Below, one piece after another: positions 1 through 6,619 of a DNA stretch of 64,000 bases. The notes below the pieces were generated by a model, which did no database searches, was not told where the DNA came from, and saw only the letters and a program-made list of their open reading frames with translations. The number at the start of each line of letters is the position of its first letter. The first letter of the stretch is position 1. Source of the stretch: MED-G116 sp038107835 (GTDB lineage Bacteria > Pseudomonadota > Alphaproteobacteria > Puniceispirillales > Puniceispirillaceae); NCBI GenBank assembly GCA_038107835.1, contig JAYNHH010000008.1, positions 1 to 64,000 of the forward strand, given 5' to 3'. Made by a program: the position numbers and the translations under genes.

Positions 1-54
1 AGCAGCGGAATCATAATCCGCGTGTCGGGGGTTCGAGTCCCTCCTCCGCTACCA
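1..54 (+). tRNA. tRNA-Met (anticodon CAU), 5' end outside the window
   Basis: Only the 3' two thirds is present. A 5-bp anticodon stem (5-9 with 17-21) encloses a 7-nt loop with CAT at 12-14. A T-arm with loop TTCGAGT lies at 27-43, the 3' acceptor strand at 44-50, discriminator A at 51 and an encoded CCA at 52-54. The anticodon stem lacks the three consecutive G-C pairs of initiator tRNA, so an elongator tRNA-Met is likely; a lysidine-modified tRNA-Ile cannot be excluded without the missing 5' part. It sits next to an integrase remnant, so its 3' end may be an old attachment site. Confidence 0.93.
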
Positions 55-261
55 TCATCCATATATCATAAAGGCAAGCCCAGCGCCTTGTCTCAAAGGA
101 TGTTGCAAATGGGATGTGTCAGGAAGCGTGGTATTCCTGACGCCATCACAAAATTAACATTCCATTAGCCAATATCACTTAATTGTGAACCTCGTTCCGT
201 AGATGAGTTGAGTATTCTTTGGTTCAATTGTCAAAAGCAATCAACCGGAAGAGGCGACGGA

Positions 262-468
262 ATGCCAAACTACTACGTCAATAGAAATGCCCAATCAAAT
301 GGCGACCATGAGGTCCACGAAGGCGGTTGCGGCCATTCCCCTGACCTTGAGAACCGAAGGCATCTGGGGTCTCATGTGACCTGCCGTGGTGCTGTCCGGG
401 AAGCAAAGAAGACCTACCCGACTGCCAATGGTTGCTACTACTGCTGCAACGACTGTCATACGAGTTAG
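262..468 (+). CDS. small Cys/His-rich conserved hypothetical protein (68 aa)
   Basis: The start at 262 (MPNYYVNRNAQ) is preferred over the upstream ATG at 208 because it follows a GAAGAGG ribosome site and because I recall small bacterial proteins beginning in this way. Visible motifs are an HEVH-x3-C segment near residues 16-23 and a C-x2-C-x2-C-H cluster at the C-terminus, so a zinc-binding fold is likely. No signal peptide or membrane segment is seen. The next gene starts 3 nt downstream and encodes a protein with the same motif spacing. The region is more A+T-rich than the rest of the window, suggesting acquired DNA. Function unknown. Confidence 0.7.
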   Translation: MPNYYVNRNAQSNGDHEVHEGGCGHSPDLENRRHLGSHVTCRGAVREAKKTYPTANGCYYCCNDCHTS

Positions 469-470
469 TG

Positions 471-716
471 ATGGTTGAAGGTAATTCCAAAGTCTTTGCT
501 GTAGATGTTCAGATTCAAAGAGACGGGGACATCGAGTTTCATTTTGTTCACATAGCCGGATGTGAGGTTGCAAAAGGGCTTTCCAACAAAAATCTAGTTC
601 GATTGGGTGAGCATAACAGTTGGCAAAGTGCCTTGGAAAAAGCCGATAGATTGGGGTACCCGTCCAGAGCCTGTCCTCCTTGTGCTGAGACTGCTGGTGT
701 CCTACGCACGGTTTAG
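471..716 (+). CDS. small Cys/His protein, paralogue-like partner of the preceding gene (81 aa)
   Basis: Taking ATG 471, three bases after the previous stop, gives an 81-residue soluble protein. It repeats the motif order of its neighbour: H-x2-H-x3-C, a spacer of 13, LG-x-H, two spaced alanines, YP and a final C-x2-C. This supports a real coding region and a tandem duplication of one metal-binding module that has since diverged. The overall sequence is not one I recognise. The pair would be co-transcribed. An upstream in-frame ATG at 432 would overlap the previous gene and is less likely. Confidence 0.5.
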   Translation: MVEGNSKVFAVDVQIQRDGDIEFHFVHIAGCEVAKGLSNKNLVRLGEHNSWQSALEKADRLGYPSRACPPCAETAGVLRTV

Positions 717-724
717 GATGGCAC

Positions 725-913
725 ATGAAAAGTGTATCCGTATTCGCTTTGTAATTGTTTGTAGTCACATTGGCCCATGGTTCTGTGATGGCGCAACAGG
801 CCAAGTCCAACAAAGACATTGTTTCAGAACGATGTGCCTATGACTGTTCACTCAAGGTACGCCAACGGCTCAAAAAGACGGTTAAGGACTTGGATGTTGA
901 GGCTTGTGCGTAG
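725..913 (+). pseudogene. small secreted protein gene interrupted by an in-frame TAA
   Basis: Reading from ATG 725 to TAG 911-913 gives 63 codons in one frame, broken only by TAA at 752-754 (codon 10). Read through, the product has a signal-peptide-like start (MKSVSVFAL, then a hydrophobic LFVVTLAHG stretch ending V-M-A) followed by a charged mature part with two cysteines (RCAYDC) and a Lys/Arg-rich segment. A shorter 41-residue product could start at ATG 788 but would lose the signal. The frame intact apart from one stop suggests recent inactivation. It could instead be a sequencing error or coincidence. Confidence 0.35.
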
Positions 914-943
914 CTTCTCAGAAATGACACTAAAACTTATTCG

Positions 944-1596
944 TCAGACGCATCTTCCTAATCTCGTCACCACATTCTCCACCTTCAAATGCGTGTAGCG
1001 GAAGAGCATTCTTGCGTCCCTGTGGCTGCTAATCAGGGCAACCTCCGGCACGGATAACCCCATCTCGAAGAAGCGGCTGATGGCTTCATGGCGGAAGTCG
1101 TGAAAACGAAAGCCATTAACCCCGGCACGTTTCACCAGCCGTTCCCATGATTGTCGCAGTGCCAGTTCCGTCATTGGCAACACGGACTGACCTTGCCTTG
1201 GCAGTGTCGCCAGCACCTTGATGGCATCCCGCGTCAGCGGAATGGTTCGCGCATGACCGTTCTTCGTTTCGTGCAATGTTGCCAGTTGTGCCTCAAGGTC
1301 AATGTCTAGCCAGTGCAGCTGAAGCAACTCACTGCGGCGCATGGCAGTGTACAGTGCCAGCCGAATTGTTGGCCATGTGTAAGGGTTCAGGCATCTGTTG
1401 GCCGCCTTTTCAGTCGCTGCCATTCATCCGGTTCCAGTCTCCGTTCAAACCGCTTGATGCCGTTGGGAATGCGAATGAGGCTGACCGGGTTGGCGGGGAG
1501 AGCAATTCCCCATTCATTGCGACCAACCTCTATGGCGTGGTGTATCAGCACAAGGTCGTATTGGGTGACGCGTTTGCTATATTTGATGTGTCTGTC
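944..1596 (-). pseudogene. tyrosine recombinase/integrase remnant, frameshifted and N-truncated
   Basis: The downstream part (944-1423) encodes a phage-type integrase catalytic domain: AMRRSELL with the first Arg, HDFRHE (H-x2-R), a late His (SSHRDARM) and the RYTH tyrosine. The upstream part lies in another frame on the same strand (about 1390-1596) and reads LIHHAIEVG, NEWGIALPANPV and RLEPDEW, the usual linker before the catalytic domain. It ends at TGA 1389-1387. So a frameshift lies between about 1390 and 1423, and the N-terminal core-binding domain is missing, cut off near the 1626 repeat. Adjacent to tRNA-Met, as expected for an old integrated element. Confidence 0.85.
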
Positions 1597-1625
1597 TCAA
1601 GCGTTCTCCCCTCCAATTACAAAGC

Positions 1626-1661
1626 AAAAAAAGACCCCCAACGGTGAAACCGAAGGGGGCC
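1626..1661 (-). terminator. rho-independent terminator, leftward
   Basis: On the minus strand GGCCCCC pairs with GGGGGTC, with further C-G pairs inside the stem and a short TTTCA loop, followed by seven T residues. It is placed to end leftward transcription coming from the GNAT gene at 1807. It is part of the 75-bp repeat. Confidence 0.8.
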
Positions 1662-1700
1662 AGGTTCTTATCTCGGAGGAAACATGAGAAAAGGTAAGAA
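1626..1700 (+). repeat. left copy of a 75-bp inverted repeat
   Basis: Positions 1626-1700 are base-for-base identical to the reverse complement of 12756-12830. The unit carries a G+C-rich terminator hairpin, a strong GGAGG ribosome site and an ATG opening MRKGKK. Similarity fades beyond the unit, but both copies are followed on the ATG side by a GCTGCA-type hairpin (1751-1769 here, 12685-12707 in the other copy). Recombination between the copies would invert about 11 kb. In both places the element lies downstream of a gene pointing into it. Confidence 0.9.
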
Positions 1701-1750
1701 GTGTTTACCTAACAGAGAGGCGTGGCAACAGCGTCAAGTTTGCCTCGCCT

Positions 1751-1769
1751 CGCTGCAGTTTTTGCAGCG
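1751..1769. other. hairpin between repeat and GNAT gene
   Basis: CGCTGCA and TGCAGCG pair over seven bases around a GTTTT loop. The copy near 12685 has a matching but longer hairpin in the same relative position, so it seems to belong to the repeated unit although its flanks have diverged. Confidence 0.5.
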
Positions 1770-1806
1770 CTGCCTCCGTCCGGACGCGGCGGTGATCCGG
1801 CCTGTT

Positions 1807-2406
1807 TCAGCGGCGTGGCTTTTCCAGCTGCCAAGTCAGATGCGCCTCGACAGTCGGCCATTCGGCGGCGATGATCGAATAGACGGCGGTATCGCGGATG
1901 GAGCCATTGGCCATCACCATATGCGCGCGCAGGATGCCATCAAATCTGGCGCCGAGCCGTTCGATCGCGCGCCGGCTCTGGTGATTGATCACATGGGTGC
2001 GGAATTCAACGGCCCGGCAGTTCAGATTTTCAAAGGCGTTGCGCAGCAGCAGCAATTTGCATTCCGTGTTCAGTCCGGTTTTCTGCACTGACGGGCAGTA
2101 CCAGGTTGAGCCGATCTCCAGCCGCGGCGTTCTTGCGTCGATATTCATATAGGTCGTCATGCCAACCGCCCGATCGGTGCGTTTGTCGATGACCGCAAAG
2201 GGCTGCATGCTGCCCTCGCTGCGCAGCTGGGTGCGTCTCTCGATCTCCGCGGCGATTTTCGCCGGTTCGGGGATCATCGTGTACCAGAGCCGGTGCAGCT
2301 CCCCTCCGGCGATGGCCTTGGCAAGATCGGGCGCATGGTCCTGCCGCAGCGGTACGATGCCAACATGGGATCCATGCGCCTCGAACTCATCCGGCCAGAT
2401 TGTCAT
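1807..2406 (-). CDS. GNAT family N-acetyltransferase (RimJ/RimL type)
   Basis: Transfers an acetyl group from acetyl-CoA to an amine or peptide N-terminus; substrate unknown. The 199-residue protein matches the single-domain RimJ/RimL group: an N-terminal V-P-L-R strand, central EIGSTWY strand and the CoA-binding region ending in the N-x2-S-R-R-A-I-E-R-L-G-A-R segment typical of this branch. The start at 2406 (MTIWPDEF) is chosen because AGGGGG lies just upstream on the minus strand; a start at 2484 would add 26 residues unlike the family. Monocistronic, ending in the hairpin and terminator at 1626-1769. Confidence 0.85.
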   Translation of the reverse strand: MTIWPDEFEAHGSHVGIVPLRQDHAPDLAKAIAGGELHRLWYTMIPEPAKIAAEIERRTQLRSEGSMQPFAVIDKRTDRAVGMTTYMNIDARTPRLEIGSTWYCPSVQKTGLNTECKLLLLRNAFENLNCRAVEFRTHVINHQSRRAIERLGARFDGILRAHMVMANGSIRDTAVYSIIAAEWPTVEAHLTWQLEKPRR

Positions 2407-2536
2407 CGCTGCCCCCTGTCTCCGGTTTTCACCGCCGCCATTATCCAGCTGCCTGCCTGCAGGGGAGCTTACAGCGATTATCAAAAACAGCCCAGCGTCA
2501 TCTCATCCGCCGGGAGTGGCCCACTCGCCGCGCCCA

Positions 2537-2571
2537 CAAAAACCCTGCCAAAACAGATGTTGGCAGGGTTT
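2537..2571 (-). terminator. rho-independent terminator downstream of znuA
   Basis: On the minus strand AACCCTGCCA pairs with TGGCAGGGTT around a short loop and is followed by TTTTT. It lies about 70 bp past the znuA stop and before the GNAT gene, so it should separate the two. Confidence 0.8.
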
Positions 2572-2642
2572 GGAGGTGGTTCATTCTGTCCCGCATTTCA
2601 ATCAGGGCAGTCCTGAGCCCTGACCGGAAATCGGTCTGGAGT

Positions 2643-3734
2643 CTAGCTGTTTCCGGACAGACAGTCTTTCAGCGAACGCGCCATGTTGCGAATGAGCGTG
2701 AAATACAGCTTGGGTCCGCTCTCGATTGATGCGCCAAGAGGATCAAGAACGCCTGTTCCCGCATTGGTGTTCTCGGTGATCGTCGAGACCAGCTTTGGCT
2801 CGAACTGTGGCTCAGAGAACACGCAGGTTGCGTCCAGCGATTTCACCTTGGCCTGCAACTCGCTGACCCGTTTTGCGCCAGGCAGGACCTCTGGCGATAC
2901 AGTTATTGAGCCGACAGCGGACACACCAAAGCGTTGTTCGAAATATTGATAGGCGTCATGGAAGACGATGTAGCCCTTGCCCCTTACAGGTTCCAGTTCG
3001 GCATCAATCTCTGTGATGAGCGCGTCCAGCTGCCCCATCATGTTTGCAGCGTTCGCCTCATAAGTGGCTGCGTTTTCTGGATCAGCCGCCACCAACGCTT
3101 CCTCAATCTCGTGAATGATGGCCTTGGCATTCGCCGGGTCCAGCCAGACATGTGGATCGAAGCCGTCATGCCCGTGATCGTCGTGATCATCATGCTTGTC
3201 ATGATCGTCATGGTCGTCATGCTTGTCATGCCCGTGATCGTCATGATCGTCATGCTTGTCATGCCCGTGATCGTCATGGTCATCATGCTTGTCATGATCG
3301 TCATGATCGTCATGGTCATCATGCTTGTCATGATCGTCATGATCATCATGGTCACCATGATCATGTGCGTCAAAGGTACCACCCTCGCGGAACTTTATTT
3401 TGGTCAAGCCATGCGCATCCGACAGGGCGATTGCCTGCGCATCCGCCGCCAATCCCTCAATGGGTTTTTCGAGGAAGGCCTCAAGGTCATGACCAACCCA
3501 GAAAACAAAATCGGCGTCCTGAAGCTGGGCTGCCTGTGACGGTTTCAAGGCATAGGTGTGAGGAGACCCAGCCCCCTCGATGATCAGCGATGGTGTGCCA
3601 GCGCCGTCCATAACCGCAGAGACCAGGGAATGAATGGGTTTGATTGACGCCAGGACGTTCACGTCTGCCGAGGCTGATGTAATTCCTGTTGAAAGAATTG
3701 TCGTGGCAAGGAAGGCCGCCTTTACTATGCGCAT
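2643..3734 (-). CDS. znuA: ZnuA, periplasmic zinc-binding protein of the Zn ABC importer
   Basis: Captures Zn(II) in the periplasm and delivers it to ZnuB. Residues 1-23 form a signal peptide ending A-S-A. The cluster A-1 fold is recognisable: IKPIHSL with the first His ligand, GAGSPHTY with the second, FDPHVWLDP, and an FHDAYQYF segment carrying the third. Residues 124-190 are an extremely long His/Asp loop of HDDHDDH and HDKH units with about 24 histidines. ATG 3734 is preceded by GGAGC and fits the signal peptide better than upstream ATGs. Divergent from znuC, with a Zur-like palindrome between them. Confidence 0.96.
   Translation of the reverse strand: MRIVKAAFLATTILSTGITSASADVNVLASIKPIHSLVSAVMDGAGTPSLIIEGAGSPHTYALKPSQAAQLQDADFVFWVGHDLEAFLEKPIEGLAADAQAIALSDAHGLTKIKFREGGTFDAHDHGDHDDHDDHDKHDDHDDHDDHDKHDDHDDHGHDKHDDHDDHGHDKHDDHDDHDKHDDHDDHGHDGFDPHVWLDPANAKAIIHEIEEALVAADPENAATYEANAANMMGQLDALITEIDAELEPVRGKGYIVFHDAYQYFEQRFGVSAVGSITVSPEVLPGAKRVSELQAKVKSLDATCVFSEPQFEPKLVSTITENTNAGTGVLDPLGASIESGPKLYFTLIRNMARSLKDCLSGNS
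3165..3365 (-). repeat. tandem-repeat DNA encoding the ZnuA His/Asp loop
   Basis: About 200 bp of imperfect 9-, 12- and 18-bp repeats built from GATCATGAC-like units, encoding residues 124-190 of ZnuA. All frames on both strands stay open and repetitive here, which explains several false open frames. Such DNA can change length by slippage, so loop size may vary between strains. Confidence 0.85.
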
Positions 3735-3776
3735 TTTTTGCTCCAGTAACATGATCACAAATTAATATGAATTGAC

Positions 3777-3791
3777 GTTATGTTATAACAT
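3777..3791. promoter_or_regulatory. putative Zur operator between znuA and znuC
   Basis: A perfect 12-bp palindrome, ATGTTATAACAT (3780-3791), overlaps GTTAT-GTT-ATAAC (3777-3789) in the 129-bp divergent region. Alphaproteobacterial Zur sites, as I recall them, are built from TGTTATA half-sites, and the gene for a Zur-type repressor is three genes away. The half-site spacing is tighter than the usual one, so exact placement is uncertain. Confidence 0.65.
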
Positions 3792-3863
3792 GTCTATCTC
3801 CTACACATAGTTGGTTGTTATTACAAGACCGAACCCACATAATCCCGCCTGTTCAATCAACGC

Positions 3864-4748
3864 ATGAGAGACCTGATGCTTGTATCCCTCGAAAATGCTG
3901 GAATTTTTCGATCCAGAAAATGGTTGGTGCGTGGTGTTTCGATGGGTGTTGAACCGGGCGAGATTGTCACGCTGATCGGACCAAACGGCTCGGGCAAATC
4001 GACGACTGCCAAATTGGCGCTTGGTGTGCTTGCTGCGGATGAGGGTTCGGCAAGCCGCAAGGCACAGCTCCGGGCCAGCTATGTGCCGCAGAAGCTCAAG
4101 CTCAGTCCGAACCTGCCCTTGTCCGTGACTCGGTTCCTTCTTCTCACGAACAAGGCGGATAAGAGCCAGATCAATGCAGCCTTGCGGGCAACCGAGACGG
4201 ATCATCTCGCCAATCAGCAGATGGTCAATCTGTCTGGCGGTGAGTTTCAACGCGTTCTGCTGGCCAGGGCCATTCTCTGCTCGCCGGAATTTCTTGTTCT
4301 TGATGAGCCGGTCCAGGGGGTGGATTTCAATGGTGAGGTTGCCCTCTACAAGCTCATTGAGGATATTCGCAATCGGCTTGACTGCGGTATTTTGCTGATT
4401 TCCCACGATCTGCATGTTGTGATGTCGACAACGGACAGGGTCATTTGCCTGAACGGCCATGTGTGTTGTTCGGGTACGCCGGCAAACGTCGCCTCGAGTG
4501 ATGAGTTCAAATCATTGTTTGGAGAGCGCGCCACCTCTGGCCTCGCTCTTTACGAGCATCGCCATGACCATGAACATCACCCCGATGGCAGCATTGCGAT
4601 CACCGGTGCAGGCTCAACCACCATGCGCGCATCGGACAACGGCATTGCGCCGCCGCCTGATGACAGGCCCGGCAGCCATAACCCCGTCCACCATAACCCA
4701 GACGGCCATAACCCAGACAGCCACAGCAAGGTCAATCCAGATGTTTGA
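3864..4748 (+). CDS. znuC: ZnuC, ATP-binding protein of the Zn importer, with a His-rich tail
   Basis: Hydrolyses ATP to drive zinc uptake through ZnuB. It has Walker A GPNGSGKST (about residues 39-47), signature LSGGEFQRV (about 123), Walker B FLVLDEP (about 143) and H-loop SHDLH (about 180). At 294 residues it is longer than many ZnuC proteins: the last ~65 form a low-complexity tail with RHDHEHH and repeated HNPD-x-H units, probably zinc-binding. ATG 3876 is an alternative start preceded by GAGAG. It overlaps znuB by 8 bp. First gene of znuC-znuB-zur-DUF1007-nicO. Confidence 0.95.
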   Translation: MRDLMLVSLENAGIFRSRKWLVRGVSMGVEPGEIVTLIGPNGSGKSTTAKLALGVLAADEGSASRKAQLRASYVPQKLKLSPNLPLSVTRFLLLTNKADKSQINAALRATETDHLANQQMVNLSGGEFQRVLLARAILCSPEFLVLDEPVQGVDFNGEVALYKLIEDIRNRLDCGILLISHDLHVVMSTTDRVICLNGHVCCSGTPANVASSDEFKSLFGERATSGLALYEHRHDHEHHPDGSIAITGAGSTTMRASDNGIAPPPDDRPGSHNPVHHNPDGHNPDSHSKVNPDV

Positions 4749-5541
4749 TGACTTCTTTACCCGCGCCTTGGTTGGTGGCATTGGCGTTGCTCTGGTTGCG
4801 GGGCCGCTGGGCTGTTTCATCATCTGGCGACGGCTCGCCTATTTCGGTGACACGCTGTCACACTCAGCACTTCTCGGCGTCGCGCTGGCACTGCTCCTTG
4901 AGTTGAATATCACGCTCGCTGTGTTTGTTGTTTCTGTTGTCGTTTCCCTGCTGCTGGTCTTGCTCCAGCGTCGGGCCAGCCTGTCCTCTGACGCGTTGCT
5001 GGGTTTGCTGGCTCACTCTGCTTTGGCCGTTGGGTTGGTGGTTTTGGCCTTCATGACCTGGGTGAGGGTCGATCTGATGGGCTTTCTCTTTGGTGACATT
5101 CTCTCCATCACAACATTTGATCTGATGTTGATCTGGGGGGGAGGACTCTTTGTGCTGGCCGTCCTAGCCAAAATCTGGCAGCCATTATTCGCTGCCACCG
5201 TAAGCTATGAGCTGGCAACGGCCGAAGGTATCAAGCCTGACCAGGCCAATATGATTTTCATGGTTTTGATGGCGGGTGTCATTGCCGTTTCGATGAAGAT
5301 TGTCGGTGTTTTGCTGATAACGGCATTGTTGATCATCCCGGCGGCGGCGGCACGGCGCTTTGCAAGCTCTCCGGAACAGATGGCAATTGTTGCCATCATT
5401 GCCGGCGTTGTTTCGGTTTGGCTTGGCCTTGCCGGCTCCCTTGAATTTGACACGCCTGCCGGACCAAGCATTGTTGTGGCTGCACTTGTATGTTTTGTTC
5501 TGTCGCTAATTCCGATAACGATGCCCTACCGCAGAAAATGA
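4741..5541 (+). CDS. znuB: ZnuB, zinc ABC transporter permease
   Basis: Membrane channel of the zinc importer, ABC-3 permease family. The 266-residue protein has about eight hydrophobic segments, the early WRRLAYFGDTLSHSALLG region typical of the family and a cytoplasmic loop with YELATAEGI that contacts ZnuC. The start at 4741 overlaps the znuC stop, implying translational coupling; the open frame extends far upstream but that part is the shadow of the ZnuC tail. Followed after 45 bp by zur. Confidence 0.95.
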   Translation: MFDDFFTRALVGGIGVALVAGPLGCFIIWRRLAYFGDTLSHSALLGVALALLLELNITLAVFVVSVVVSLLLVLLQRRASLSSDALLGLLAHSALAVGLVVLAFMTWVRVDLMGFLFGDILSITTFDLMLIWGGGLFVLAVLAKIWQPLFAATVSYELATAEGIKPDQANMIFMVLMAGVIAVSMKIVGVLLITALLIIPAAAARRFASSPEQMAIVAIIAGVVSVWLGLAGSLEFDTPAGPSIVVAALVCFVLSLIPITMPYRRK

Positions 5542-5586
5542 TGGTAAAAGGAAACAAATTGGATCAATGACCCGAGGATCAGGCGA

Positions 5587-5985
5587 ATGAAAAAAAGCGC
5601 TGAGCTATCCAACAATCAACAGCTTGTCATGGCGGTGCTTGAGAGAGAGCCAAACCCGATGAGCGCCTACATGATCCTTGATGAGCTGCGTGGGTCCGGC
5701 TTTCGCGCGCCGTTGCAGGTGTATCGTGCGCTGGAAAAGCTGATTGGCATGGGCAGGGTTCACCGGCTGGAAAGTCTGAACGCCTTCATCGCCTGCAGTC
5801 ACATGTCCTGTGAAAAGACTGGCGGGACAGCGTTTGTGATCTGCAACAGATGTGAGCATGTGCAGGAGGTGTGTGACGATTCCGTCTCGCTGTTCCTTGC
5901 CGGGCTGACTGAAAAGACGAAATTCAAAGCGTCCAAGACGAGCATTGAACTGCATGGTGTTTGCGATGCCTGTGAAGACGCCTAG
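5587..5985 (+). CDS. zur: Zur, Fur-family zinc uptake repressor
   Basis: Zinc-sensing repressor of zinc import genes. Residues 1-75 form the winged helix with APLQVYRALEKL as recognition helix. The C-terminal half has metal-site residues (HMSCEK) and two C-x2-C pairs (CNRC, CDAC) for the structural zinc. At 132 residues it has normal Zur length. Genomic position next to znuB and lack of the Fur-type H-H-D-H signature favour Zur over Fur. Probably autoregulated through the palindrome upstream of znuC. Its 3' end overlaps the next gene. Confidence 0.93.
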   Translation: MKKSAELSNNQQLVMAVLEREPNPMSAYMILDELRGSGFRAPLQVYRALEKLIGMGRVHRLESLNAFIACSHMSCEKTGGTAFVICNRCEHVQEVCDDSVSLFLAGLTEKTKFKASKTSIELHGVCDACEDA

Positions 5986-6619
5986 CCTTGGCAGCTGGTT
6001 TCTGGCCGCGTGGTGCCTGATCACCGGACCGGCAACGCTGGCCACCGCGCATCCCCATATGTGGGTCGATCTGGAAAGCCGGATTGTTCTGCATGATGAT
6101 GCCAGCCCTGCATCCATCCATCAGGAATGGCTGTTCGATGATTTTTTCTCGACAGCGTTGATTGAGGAGGCTGGTCTGCATCCGGACGGCGTCGGAGCTG
6201 GTATCCAGCAGCAGATCACTGAAATTATGGTGAATCTACAGCCCTATGACTATTTCACCGTGATCAAGCGTGGTGACGACACGCTGCCATTGGCCCTGGT
6301 GGGAGATGTCACTGCAGGGATAAGGGAAAACCGCGTCTGGATGGACTTCACCGTGGCCATTGAGAGCCATGTTGATCTTGTGGCGCAGAATTTCTCCTAT
6401 GCCATTTTTGACCCGACCTACTATATCGAGATGTTCCATCGGGAGGGTGAAACCATCGCCTTTGACGGTGATGCTCCCGCCGGTTGCGGCACCGAGATTG
6501 TGCAGCCGAACCCATCGGCTGATGCCATCGCCCTGTCCCAGTCGGCCAGTCTGGATGCCAATCCAGATAACACCATCGGCCGGCTGTTTGCAGAAACAGT
6601 GCATGTGAAATGCCAATGA
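5966..6619 (+). CDS. DUF1007 family periplasmic protein
   Basis: A secreted protein of unknown biochemical role that is commonly paired with a NicO-type Ni/Co exporter, as here. The N-terminus is a signal peptide ending A-T-A just before HPHMWVD, so the mature protein would begin with a metal-binding His-Pro-His. The remaining ~185 residues match the DUF1007 pattern (EWLFDDFFS, FAVAIE-like strand, YYIEMFH). ATG 5966 lies inside the zur coding end; the alternative ATG 5954 is also possible. The stop overlaps the start of the exporter gene, implying coupling. Confidence 0.88.
   Translation: MPVKTPSLGSWFLAAWCLITGPATLATAHPHMWVDLESRIVLHDDASPASIHQEWLFDDFFSTALIEEAGLHPDGVGAGIQQQITEIMVNLQPYDYFTVIKRGDDTLPLALVGDVTAGIRENRVWMDFTVAIESHVDLVAQNFSYAIFDPTYYIEMFHREGETIAFDGDAPAGCGTEIVQPNPSADAIALSQSASLDANPDNTIGRLFAETVHVKCQ

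Noticed and set aside
607..843. Plus-strand 78-codon frame overlapping the second Cys/His gene
   Set aside because: It overlaps a better supported frame and the interrupted secreted-protein frame, and shows no motif.
1684..2091. Plus-strand frame starting at the strong ribosome site of the left repeat
   Set aside because: After MRKGKKCLP the frame runs antisense to the GNAT gene and has no family pattern. The start site is shared with the right repeat, where it reaches a stop after 10 codons, so it is treated as part of the repeat.
3165..3365. CRISPR-like array
   Set aside because: The repeats are short, contiguous, without spacers, and in frame with the ZnuA coding sequence.
2934..3583. 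Met/Val-rich and Arg/His-rich repetitive frames opposite znuA
   Set aside because: They are alternative readings of the His/Asp-loop repeat DNA and begin and end around it. No signal or family pattern outside the repeat.
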